NCBI RefSeq assembly: GCF_002078875.1 | Contig: NC_034410.1 | Location: forward strand, 85,231,947 to 85,295,946 | Source: Numida meleagris | Taxonomy: Eukaryota > Chordata > Aves > Galliformes > Numididae | Direction of reading: 5' to 3' | DNA length: 64,000 nt | In this document: one piece after another, positions 25,973 to 36,606 of the stretch | How positions within the stretch are numbered: position 1 is the first letter of the stretch | Layout of the letters: each line of letters starts with the position of its first letter | The notes under the pieces: model-generated | Database searches by the model: none | What the model was told of the DNA's origin: nothing | The model's input: only the letters and a program-made list of their open reading frames with translations | Translations under genes and position numbers: made by a program

Positions 25973-27269
25973 ACTTCTGAGTCATGAAGGGAAAATAAGC
26001 TGCCTGCATTTCTGTGGGGAGTGTATGAAGTACTTCTGTATCTGTTTCGTATCAGAAAGTGAGGACAATGCAAAGCATTAGCTATATTACTCAAAAGAGG
26101 TGAATTAGAATAGTAATGTGCAACACATACAATTACCTTTTTGTGTTGGGAAAATGTACGCAATGTAATCAATGACAGTGTCCAATTATTATTATAAGAA
26201 GAATCGTAATTTTAAAGTCAGTATGATACACTGTGATGAACCAAGGATGTTCCTACTTGAACACGTTAACACAAAATCTGGTTCTAGTGTGCGTGTTCAC
26301 TGCAACATGCATTTAATACATGTGCAGGACTACATGAGTTTCGGCATAAAAAGAGTACTGGAGATGTTCAGGTCTGACAGGCATTTTACACCTTCTTTGA
26401 GCAGGAAGAAGTGCAGGTATGAGAGTAACAAAGGCATTGAAATGATAGTAGGAAATCTTGACAAAATGATTGATGTTGTCTTTATCAGAAAGCTTTGAAC
26501 AAAGTACTCCAAAAACCTAGGCACATACCTTGACCATCAAAATGATTTTTCATTGGTGATCATGGCAGACAGGACATTTGACAAGATAAATTAATGATAT
26601 TTTGGCTTTTTTTCCCCTTTTTCTTTCTTTCAAAAAGATCAGAAAATGATTTTTGCAGAGAGCTCCCATTGTACTGAATAAGTAATAACAAGTACAAATG
26701 ATACACTCCCATGTGCATATGATGTCTTTGACATTTTTTGTAAATTAGATCCCTATTTACACTAATTTAGGCTCATACATGCGAATTATTACAGCTTTGT
26801 CCCCTCTCTCCACCCAGGGTTATGCCAAGTTAAAGCCATTATAAAACAGACATGAATCTAACCCAAGACAGAGACCCTTCCAACCTCAGACTGCAATTTG
26901 GAGGTATTATATGCAAGACAATACCTGACTGTAATTCTCCATTCATATCATTTGTTGAGAAATGTTTCTCAAGCTGAATGGTAAACACTTCCTTACTGAC
27001 CTTTGACAAGTAAGGTGTTGGGAGACGAGGGGAAAAATAATGAGGCTTTTATTAGAGATTCTAGAGCTTTTAAAGGTTAAGTGGACTGCTGCTTATTTAG
27101 GTAAACTAGGAGAGTACAGTGATCAGCAATACTAGTGACTATAGAGCTTACAGCGCTCTTTAAGGAAGCAGTTTTTTTGGCAAAATGACACATGCAAAAA
27201 GTTAATACTCAGTAGCTTAAGGATGACATCCTCAATCCGTGCAATAGTTAATAAAAAGCCAGGTGTCTT
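25973..27269. other. Unique DNA between two solo LTRs
   Basis: No retroviral internal sequence was recognised between the two LTRs. They also belong to different families, so this is not a provirus. The 108-codon open frame at 26172-26498 has no domain signature. Confidence 0.55.
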
Positions 27270-27777
27270 TGAGTCATGGTTTTAAGATTTTTGGTTATTG
27301 GTATTCCACATCATAACATCATATAGTGTATGTACCTGGTTCTCAGAAGAGAACGACTACTACATTCCCCAGGGGACTTTGCGACCCTGTTACCATTTTC
27401 CGGCCAGAGGGAAAGATAAAAACTCGCAGATCACAAGACCTTGTTCTCTTTCCGCTCATCTCTCATCCTGGCAGCATCTCGATCCCCAGCTGCGTTAGTA
27501 TTAGAGTAAGGCCTACCTTGGTTTTTTGGACATTCTCTCTCATTGTATTGGATTTATTAGCTTAAATTGTAATTATATTGTATTATAGTGTGCTGTTTTG
27601 CATTCCAATATCTTATTTAGTAAATTAGCTTGTTTCTCCTCAGATTGTTGCCACTGTTTTGCTCTCAGGCCCATCTCCCTACCCTTTTTTCCCTTTTCCC
27701 TTTCCCGGGGCGTGGGTCCATGGGTCCCCCGTCCCATTCATCATGGAACCAGGCCGAATGCCCGTAAACCATTGACA
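27270..27777 (+). mobile_element. Solo LTR, second avian ERV family
   Basis: The block starts TGAGTCATGGTTTTAAG and ends CCGTAAACCATTGACA, again TG...CA. Internal landmarks I associate with a chicken LTR family are 'ggtattccacatcataacat', 'ttttccggccagagggaaag' followed by an ATAAAA promoter-like motif near 27416, 'ctcatctctcatcctggcag', 'tttagtaaattagcttgttt' and 'aaccaggccgaatgcccgta'. Length is about 508 bp. Target duplication is ambiguous: CTTTG occurs at 27267-27271 and 27778-27782, which would imply an LTR beginning AG, whereas a TG start leaves only CTT shared. No internal retroviral region is attached. Confidence 0.82.
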
Positions 27778-30559
27778 CTTTGGTAAAAGAGTAATAAGGA
27801 AGTAAGGATGGGGTGGAGGGAAGGGTGACTAATGGAACATAATTGCATATGGATATTGGATATGGATTTTGTTCACTCTACACAGCAACTAGGTATGTTT
27901 CCATACCTGCAATTTTGAAAAATTGTCCTAGGGGACAAATGTCTGCTCCTCAGGATTTAAAAGAAAATACAGCTGTACAAAAACAAATTTGCACAACTGG
28001 TGAAACCAGTGAAAATCCTATTTCCGTAGAGAAGTAAAATCCTCCGTCACCTAGTTTCTTATCTAAACCCACTTTGCTGTAAGAGAAAGATACATAATTA
28101 TGTGGCTGCTTGTCCAAATCGTTGTCATAAATTACATGTCTTTACTTCTAGCCTTTATAAGAGAATGCTACTTGTCAGTTATTATAAAGAATTGTAGCAT
28201 CACTATATTATTAATATTCAAATTAATATTATTAATACTTATCTTTATTATTCTGTCTTAAAGGTCCCAAGTTTTAAGTTACATGTAACTTGGCATAACT
28301 TCAGTCCTTTGGGTGGATTTTTTTTCATGTTTTGTGTCAGCCTTAGGCTAAGATTTTTTATTTTTGCATTTTAATTTTAACCAAAGCGATTCAGCAATAC
28401 ATTATTTTTGTCATGTTTCTTTGAACAGCAGCCCCCTCCTTTCAAACTGGGAATTGAAATATTGGTCAGGGATGTGGTTTTTGCTGGTCCCTCCAAAATC
28501 TGTTGAAATTTGGCCAAATAATAAGCATTTGGAATATATGCTCAGCCAACTTCCTTTATATATAAAAGCTAAAATTTCAAAAGATTCTTCCTCCCCGGAC
28601 ATGTTCCGTCATTTCACAATGTCTTCTGATGGCTGAAATGCACATTGCCTTCTTCACAGATATTAAATCAGCATCCTGGATCTTATCACTGATCAGAAGT
28701 TCTTTCCTTTTACTTTTGCAGGGCTAGGAAAATGTGGAAATTAAAGTCAAGTTTTATTTTCTATGTTCTGAGTGGTATCCAGTTAACACTCAAGCAACAT
28801 GGAGAAAGAAGGGGTTCAAAACACAAATCTGAGGAAAGAGTAAAAGCAGAATTAGGCCAACAAGTCCAGTAAAATGGGAATATGGAGTGCAAATTGGAAA
28901 CTGTTTCAAGGAATTACAAGGAAATAGACGTAATGAGGTGAAGTATGGAAATGTGTTGAAGACCCACTGAAAGGAAGGGATTGGAAGGAAGAGAAGCAGA
29001 TTATGATTGAGTGGAAGGCATTTGTAGAACAGTGAAACTAAAACTACTGTTAGGCCATGCTGGGAAATATTGGGATAAGAATATTACTGAATTGGGATGT
29101 GAAGACAATAATGATGAAGCAAGGAGTGAGCTAGGCAGGTCAGAAGGGAGAGGGTAACAGACTGGAGTAAAAGGAGACACTGCACTCAGAAGAGAAAATG
29201 CAACTCTATTTCTGCTAACATATTTTACCTCTAGGGTCAAATGTCCCTCTGTTGAATCTAACGTAATTTTATTGTGAACAAACCTTCTGGTTGTCCATAT
29301 CCTGCCCTTGATATTTTGGGGAGCATGCTTTTAAAAATAAAAGCCTGTAGGACTGCATATAACTAAAAAATCAATTGTTAAAGGATTCCAATCAAATATG
29401 TTATGATAAACATTCCTGTCTTAGCAAAAAAATATTTGAAACCTTCAATATGATAGTTGCCTGACTAACAGTGTTCACAATTTCCAGTATAGTCTGTAGT
29501 AAATTGATGGATGTCGCTCTTATTTTCTACCGGTGGGAAGGTTGGAGATAGATAGGTGGAAGGATGGGTCAGTGGGACAGATTAGCCTGACCAAAGTATG
29601 AATTAGAACTTTCCAGTTTTTTAAATTACAATTTCAATGCAATTTTTTTTGTTTGTTATAGTTAATTCCAGGTGGAAATGTTGGCTTTGCAAGAAGTTGA
29701 TAAGGAGAATGCCTGCATTTTTGCTAGGTTTTAGGAAACATCAGGAGGAAGATTCTATGATTCCACGAATACAAGTCTAAGCCACAACGTTCTTTACTTT
29801 TCCATCTATAGCAAGTTCTTTTTGAGGAGTTCAGTCAGTCAGGTTTTTTTCATCACATATTTAGTTTTCTGATCTATGGTACAAATTCATTTATCATGTG
29901 TGGTACATTATTGTTTGAATAATGTTGTGATTAACTGACTTAAGCTTTCTAGCTTATTTTCACAGGTTATCACCACACTAGAATGGTAGGGTAAGTTTTA
30001 AGTCCTGCGAAGACTATTTTTCTGCAACCATTTTTGAACTCTCTTTCAGCTAAGTATTAATTACCTTATTAGATGTTACAATTTTATATTCAATTTTTAT
30101 CAGATTTTCATTAAAACTACATAGTCTATATATAACATAATTTACCTTTATAAATCACTTTTTTGTTGTTCTGTCAGCAAATCATATTGAATTAATTTGT
30201 ACATGAGCTATTTTTCAGTGCATGAAATCATGCAGTGATACTATCATCCTATAATTCACAGATGCTCAGGATAACTGGCTTTTATTTCTTAATTCTTTTT
30301 CACCTTTTGAAAGGTTGGCATACTAGATCTTTCTCACTCTTCTGAAATTTCCCCGGTACTTACTTGAGGTCAGCATTAATGACTCAGAAATCTCTTTTCT
30401 TTGCTCTAACTGAAAATCCTTGCTCCTAAATGGTAAAGGACAGCTTAGAGTCTGTGGGACTATATCTGAAATGAGTTATCACTTTTCCACACACAACTTG
30501 CTATTTACTGAAGTAGCTTTGTTTCATAAGGAAATATTGGTACTCTACGTTCACTCTCT
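27778..30559. other. Unique AT-rich non-coding DNA
   Basis: No recognised transposon or exon. A low-complexity ATT/AAT patch lies at about 28200-28240. Small open frames lack domains. Confidence 0.5.
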
Positions 30560-31390
30560 CTTCCTTCTCATTATTTCAAAATGCACTGAGCAATATGAGA
30601 CCCAAAAACATGACTGTAGAACTCCACAGGGATCATCTTTCTAAATTGAGGACTGACTCCCAACCTCTGTTTCCAATCTTTTAGCCAATTATTTATACAT
30701 GCAAGACTGCTTTTTAATCTTCTGGCTTCTCAGTTTCTTTGAGGTCTTGATAAGGGATCTTGTCAAATGCATTTTGGAAATCAAAATAATCTGTATAATC
30801 AGGGTAAATTTTATTCATTCTCTTGTTTTCACTTAAATAACTTGTATTGATTTGTGAGGCATTATTTCTCTTTATAAAAGTAGTTGTAACTCTTTTCTCT
30901 TACATGTTACTTATTAATATGCTCATTCATTTTATTATTTATAATAGTTTCTGCAGATTTGTACAAGAAATGTTGAAGTTCTTGGTCTGTATTTCTTTCA
31001 ACATCCTCAAGCAGCCTTTTTTAAAAAAAGACTTATAGTCATTATTTAGTCAATGAGATATTTCAGAAGGATGTTATGCATCACAATTAAGATAGTTCAT
31101 TTATCCATTCATTTGGCGGCCCTGCCTGCGGCAGGGGGGTTGGAGCTTGATAATCCTTGAGATCCCTTCCAACCCAAGCCATTCTATTAGTCTATGATTC
31201 TGTGATTCTGTGATTGATCCATTCGCTTAGAATTCTTGGGTAGTTATCATCTCATGATGGTGACTTGGCATTATTCATTTAATCTTTTTATCTGGTATAC
31301 TCTTTTAGAAACATTTCATTTTAAGATGCTCTCTCTGATGCCCCCTCATTGAGAAGAATTTTGGCTTAGGTATTTCTCAATTTTTTTCAC
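30560..31390 (-). mobile_element. Ancient CR1/L3-clade LINE, antisense, split by a CR1
   Basis: Read on the plus strand this matches the antisense of an old LINE reverse-transcriptase region. Markers are 'gaactccacagggatcat' near 30620, 'gggatcttgtcaaatgcatt' near 30753 followed by 'ttggaaatcaaaa', 'gtgaggcattatttctcttt' near 30855, and 'ttataatagtttctgcagat' near 30941. It resumes after the CR1 insert with 'cttagaattcttgggtag' near 31226 and 'gatggtgacttggcattatt'. Order is conserved, frames are destroyed, and the element is older than the CR1 tip inserted at 31112-31216. Family assignment rests on memory of amniote consensus sequences. Confidence 0.7.
31112..31216 (+). mobile_element. Young CR1 3' tip nested in older LINE
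   Basis: About 105 bp of the extreme CR1 3' end: 'ggcggccctgcctgcggcag', 'gatcccttccaacccaagcc', then the terminal ATTCTATTAG...ATTCTGTG repeats. It is severely 5'-truncated. ATCCATTC occurs directly on both sides (31103-31110 and 31217-31224), an 8-bp target duplication. The surrounding sequence continues the older antisense LINE across the insertion. Confidence 0.92.
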
Positions 31391-32560
31391 ATGAAACATT
31401 AACAACAAGGATATATGTATAATATATATTACTGTTGCACATTTTTACTTAATTGTCTTTTCATATTGTGTCTATCAACCTTTCCTACCAAATCCTTAGC
31501 ACAATTATCAACTCTGAGATATCTGAAAAAATCTTTTGGTTTGTATGTTTGTACTACAACACAGGTTTTGCATTTAGCCTGTCAAACTTTATGATCTATT
31601 CCCTTTTCCTGGTGTACTCTCTACTCTATCATGTACATTATGAGATAGGGATACTGGAAGAATCCTTACCCTTACCTATCTTTCTGCCTTAGTTTTCTTT
31701 GAGTGTCTTTCTTTGAGCACTTCTTTCTCATATAGGAGAACACAACCAAATGAACTTTCCTTTCTTACAAAGCTCTACAGCTCACTTGGAAATCTCCCTG
31801 TTCTGGCAGTAGTTCCTGCAGAATATTTCATGTTCTCTAAGACCAAAGCATAAATTGCCAGAAACAAGCAAACTTATCATGACTGACAGTGGCAATAAAG
31901 TGTTTCAACACAGCTCTGAATAAAGAGAATGTTCAGAAGGTTCAGATTCTTCTGCCTCTTTCAGAACAACATACCTTTGGTGACAAACAGCATATTCCTG
32001 CCAAATAATATGTAGGGCGGTTGTGTGCTGAGCTTCATTTGATACTCAGAAATGCCTTTAAAGGGACTGATACTGAAGTAGTATTTTTCCCCATACTGAA
32101 AGAAATAAAAAGGGAAAGAAGATTTAGTAAAATCTTAGTAATTTCTCTGTGTCTGTGTGTATGTATATTTCTGTCTCACTCAATCACACACTTCCTTTTT
32201 TGCTGTTGCTTTTGTTTTTAATTTCGAATAAAGTATTAATCAATTTTGGAGAGCTGTTTTTATGATAAGGGTGGTAAAGTACATCTATGAGGGGTTTTTA
32301 AATAAAGATAAACTATTGTACTACTGTCACAAAGTGACGATGTTGAATGACACATTTAACAGCTCTCATCAAAGTTAACAATGGTAGTTGCTCAAGGCTG
32401 GAACTTGAAAATAACTGAAAAGGATGAGGATTGACAGAATTTGGCTTTCCAAATTTTCCTGAAGCTTTGCAGAGCTTCTGTGGTTTAAAAGAAAAACACA
32501 GTCAAGTAATGGCTCTACAGTCTTATATATATTAAGAGGTTTAGTATGACAGACATATGA
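31391..32560. other. Unique AT-rich non-coding DNA
   Basis: No recognised element or exon. The pyrimidine-rich stretch at 31470-31740 yields small open frames without domain features. Confidence 0.5.
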
Positions 32561-33108
32561 TGGCTACTCTGAAAGTAATGCCTCCTATTTTGTTGTATTT
32601 GCCCAGGGCAGCAGAGGTGGATGTTGGTTGGATGGGAGTAGAGGTTGAATCTTCCTGCCAATATTTCCTTACATTTTGTTGCCATGCGGCAGATGGCAGC
32701 AGAGGGAGAGTTTGACAAAATGGCATCTGACATGGAAGTGAGTATGAAACAAAGGTGTGTGATTGAATTCTTCCATGAGGAAAAAATTACACCCGCATGA
32801 CATCCATCAATGCTTGCTGAATGTTTATAGAGACCAAACAGTAGATGTGAGCAGTGAGGCAGTGGGTGGTGCATTTCAACAGTGGTATCAGTGACAGTGG
32901 GTCGCCTCCGCTGTTGCAGATTTTTATGAGCGTGGCATGTAAGATCTTGTTCATTGCTAGTGAAAATGCATAGGTAACGGTGGTGACTATTTTGAAAAGT
33001 ATTGTTTTGTGGGTGAGAATTTGCTCTATTAAATAGTGCTATTATGCTCTTTGTATCTGCTCTGGTTTCCACAGAAATAAATAGGAGGCATTACTTTTGG
33101 AGCAACCT
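32561..33108 (+). mobile_element. Galluhop-type mariner, internally deleted (copy B)
   Basis: Terminal inverted repeats are clear: CTCTGAAAGTAATGCCTCC near the left end and GGAGGCATTACTTTTGGAGC near the right. The transposase start region (ATGGCAGCAGAGGG near 32693) shows plus orientation. It keeps the N-terminal DNA-binding region, broken by a frameshift and stops after the VIEFFHEEKITP segment. It then jumps to the extreme C-terminal coding part ('gcagatttttatgagcgtgg' near 32920) and the 3' UTR. The catalytic domain is deleted. Length is about 548 bp. It shares its deletion junction with the copy at 43.4 kb. Confidence 0.92.
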
Positions 33109-34319
33109 ATGTATATATATTCAGTCTTGCTGATAATGTATTTTGTTAAAAAGACTTATTTTGCTGGGGCTCTATAAGTACCAGTTCTTTTCCACTCATC
33201 TGTTGTGTGTTCAAGTAATCAATGCCATATTTTTAGTTTCCTCAGAAATACTTAAGAATATTTCTAAATATTTTTAAAACACACTATATCAAGAAGTATT
33301 CCTTATGCATTTTTGAAATCATTTTAGATAGGCAACCAAACAATATTTTGCAGTATGTTAGATTTTCCAATATTGAAATGTATTTGTAGGTGGCATAAAA
33401 TGTTTTTTGTTTGTTGTTAACCATCATATCTGTTTTTTAGATGCTTTCTTTAATTTCTACTGCTGCCATTCTGTTTGTTTCCTCCTACTCCTGCTGCTGC
33501 TGTTGCTATTCTTCTCCCCTTCCTTTTTCTACACTTGCAGTGCTCTAAATCTGTCAACCAGATGTAACTTTCAGGAGTCCTGATTACAAGCAGATTTGCA
33601 AGCTCTTCTATGTTACTTTCTATTTTAAAAAGTTGACTTGGGATTTGGAAAAATCTCCCCATTTAGTTCTTTAAATAGAGAGAGAATACTGTAACTCAAT
33701 ATTGGCTGCTGGTAAGAACTACTGAAACTGGCTTGTGGCTGGAAACATATTTGTGACATTGTTTGGTTTTATATATGATGATTTATTTTAATGGTATTAG
33801 AAAGTGTGCGTAGAAGAGAGTTTGTTTTCATTTTAAGCATTTCCAAAGGTGCGAGACCTTATGTTTCCAAGGAAGTAGACAAGGGAGGACTGTTCCAATG
33901 TCTGAAAAAATAAAAAATCTTGGTCAGTTTCAGTGCCCTCTATGGTAGCAATATTTCAGCTATAGGATTGCTCCAAGCTGAGTCTCTTGACTCAACAGCC
34001 ATCTCATATTACATCTGCAGTGGTGATCTAAGCCTGTTCACCTGAACAGTCCTCTAATACAGTCTGGTATGCAAATGCAACCAGTTACAAGAAGCATGCA
34101 AACACTTCTTCTACCACTCCTTGTATTCATGCAAACTGGCCCGTGATTGGGCAGCACTGCGGGCCTGGGCAAATTTCTACTTCATGGCAAGACATCCTCA
34201 ACTGGATATCAGTGTCCAAAGAGAGAAAAATGTGACCTAGTCATGAGAATAGAGATGCTAAGACAAATTGAGACATGCCTCTGAATCGCAATCACCATAG
34301 TGTGACAGTATTTCTTTAG
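33109..34319. other. Unique non-coding DNA
   Basis: No recognised element or exon. A CTG/CTC-rich patch at about 33474-33515 gives a low-complexity frame on the minus strand. Confidence 0.5.
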
Positions 34320-35090
34320 AGACCATCATTTGCAAGTGTAGAGTCTTGCATCTGAGCAAGAGCAACTCCAGATACCAGCATAGGTTGGGGACTGACTTGC
34401 TGGAGAGCAGCATAGGGGAAAGGGACCTGGATGTCCTGGTGGACAGCACGAAGACCGCACACCAGCACTGTGCCCTGCGACTAACAAGGCCAATAGCATC
34501 CTGGGATGTATTAGAAGGGATGTGGTTAGTAAGTCAAGAGATGTTCTCCTCCTCATCTGCTCTGCCCTGGTGAGACTGTATCTGGAATATTGTGTCCAGT
34601 TCTGGGCCCCTCAGTTCAAGGAGGGCAGCGAACTGCTTGAGAGAGTCCAGTGCAGAGCCACAAAGACAAATAAGGGAGTGGAGCATCTCCCTTATGAGGA
34701 AAGGCTGAGGGAACTGGGTCTCTTCAGCTTGGAGGAGACTGAGGGGTGACCTCATTAATGTTTATAAATATGTAAAGATTGAGTGTCAGGAGGATGGAGC
34801 CAGGCTCTTCTCAGTGACATCCAATGGTAGGACAAGGGGCAACGGGTGCAGGCTGGAACACAGGAGTTTTCACATAAATGTGAGAAAAAGGTTCTTCACA
34901 GTGAGGGTAACAGAACACTGGAACAGGCTGTCCAGAGAGGTTGTGGGGTCTCCTTCTCTGGAACCATTCAAAACCTGTCAAGATGCCTTCCTAGGTGACT
35001 AAATCTAGGTGTTCCTGCTGCAGCAGGGGGTTTGGACTAAATGATCTTTCAAGGTCCCTTCCAATCCCTGACATTCTGTGACTCTGTGAT
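34320..35090 (+). mobile_element. CR1 LINE, plus strand, 5'-truncated
   Basis: About 770 bp of CR1, from the C-terminal part of the reverse-transcriptase ORF through the 3' UTR to the 3' tip (ACATTCTGTGACTCTGTGAT). Landmarks are 'ctggagagcagcatagggga', 'ctggatgtcctggtggacag', 'ccagttctgggcccctcagt', 'atgaggaaaggctgaggga' and 'ggtcccttccaatccctgac'. The structure is co-linear with the family consensus. Upstream RT motifs, including YxDD, are absent through 5' truncation. Confidence 0.95.
34346..34749 (+). pseudogene. CR1 reverse transcriptase C-terminal fragment
   Basis: Two overlapping plus frames (34346-34573 and 34522-34749) each carry part of the CR1 ORF2 C-terminus. The first includes RLGTDLLE...[10 protein letters not shown]. 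The second includes [26 protein letters not shown] and [17 protein letters not shown]. The change of frame near 34530 shows a frameshift, and the second frame ends at TGA 34747-34749. This region lies downstream of the catalytic palm domain, so the fragment has no enzymatic residues. It is a dead remnant of the surrounding CR1. Confidence 0.88.
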
Positions 35091-36195
35091 CATGTAATTA
35101 TAGTATTTAAACTGTAGCTTGTCAGTGAAGAGATGGTGGTCAACAGGAGCATATGGTTTAGGAGGCTTTGGAGACTTGCTGCGTTCGTAGGGTATATTCA
35201 CTACAGTAGTACTGCAGAGACATTCTAAGTACATGTTGCATTCTCCATTTTCTGTAACTTCACAAAATGCAAGCAGATACCTCACATTGGATCTGATGTT
35301 AAGACCTCTAAAGTCGGTTAGTAGTTAGCCTGGTTTGTTACAGCCTTGGAATCCAGACTAGATTTTGTTAATAAAGTGAATAATTTCAATGTAGGTGATA
35401 CTCAGTCTACTTTACATTCCAGTGTAATTAAGTTTATTAAATAACATTTTATTTAAAAGGGAAAATTTATTTGCTTCCAAAGTAAGTTCGAAAACATCTG
35501 TACATTAAAAAAAAAAAAATCAATAAAAAAAAAGAGACATTTATGCATATGGGATAAAGACAAGCAAAATCAAGTCTAAAAACATTAAAACTGAGGATAA
35601 CCTATGTCTATGAAGTGTTCGGAAAAATGTGTACTTCTACCCAAAGTGACAATCATTGCCTTGCAGTTTTAGCAAAGGTGACTGACCATGGCCTTACCTC
35701 TGCAGGAGAAATGAGTAATTTAAATGGTAAAACAGATACAAAATTCTCTTGAGATCAAAGACTGTGGCTATAAGGAGCTGCATTTGACCACTGATGGGTT
35801 ACGTTTGGAAGGATGTATCTTACAATATTCTGCATATCAAGCCAAATCTATCTACAATTCAAGTTACCATATTTTATGTTTTACAAATCTTAATCATTGC
35901 ACAGGCTTGGTAGCCTTTCCTGTACCTTGAGCGCAACACAATTGTCTACTGCTTTTCAGGAGAGCTTGCTGCCTGAGGAAATGTATGTTTGTCTCTAAAA
36001 CGACAGTGTTCCTATTCCTTTTTATTTGTAAGTTATTCCTACTTGTATTTATTCACAGAATGAACCAATCCTTTGAGCGTTTGATAAATAGACATGTTGT
36101 GTTTTTGTGGTGTTGACATGAAATGGAAACCTGCAATAAAATCATTATAAACAGTCATATTTGTGGAACTGAAGTCATAGTCAGCTTCACTGGAG
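35091..36195. other. Unique AT-rich spacer between CR1 copies
   Basis: No recognised exon or element. A-rich patches lie at about 35507-35533. Confidence 0.5.
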
Positions 36196-36606
36196 CACCA
36201 CTCCTATGAAGAAAGGCTGAGAGAGTTGGAGTTTTTCAGCCTGGAGAAGGAAACTTCCAAGGAAACTTCTTTGCAGCCTTTCAGTACTTAAAGGGTACTA
36301 TGAAAAGGGTGGAGAGAGAATTTTCACATGGGCAGATAGTGATAAGATAGGGTGGAATGGTTTTAACCAAAAAAGGATGAGATTTAGATTGGGTGTTAGG
36401 AGGATTCTTGTCTAAGATAGTAGTGAGGCACTAGAACAAGTTGCTCAGAGATGTGGATTCCCCATCACTGGAATGTCTGAGGCCAGTTTGGATAGGTCTT
36501 TGGGCAACCTGGTCTAGTGGAAGGCGTCACTGTCCATGATAGAGGGATTGGAACTAGATAGTCTTTAAGGTCCCTTCCAAATCAAATCATTTTATGATTC
36601 TGTGAG
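36196..36606 (+). mobile_element. CR1 LINE, plus strand, diverged
   Basis: About 410 bp of CR1 3' region beginning 'atgaagaaaggctgagagag', followed by 'ttcagcctggagaagg', 'gatttagattgggtgttagg', 'ggattggaactagatagtct', 'ggtcccttccaaatcaaatc' and the tip TTTTATGATTCTGTGAG. Divergence is higher than in the 34.3 kb copy, and there is a short local duplication ('gaaacttccaagg/gaaacttctttgc' near 36248-36271). Confidence 0.92.

Noticed and set aside
25360..27777. Two LTRs about 1.3 kb apart as a possible provirus
   Set aside because: The two LTRs differ completely in termini and internal landmarks, and no retroviral gag, pol or env sequence lies between them. They are independent solo LTRs.
32515..33072. 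185-codon open frame on the minus strand, the longest in the window
   Set aside because: It runs antisense through the plus-strand mariner copy. It is an accidental frame with no domain of its own, starting within the element's 3' end.
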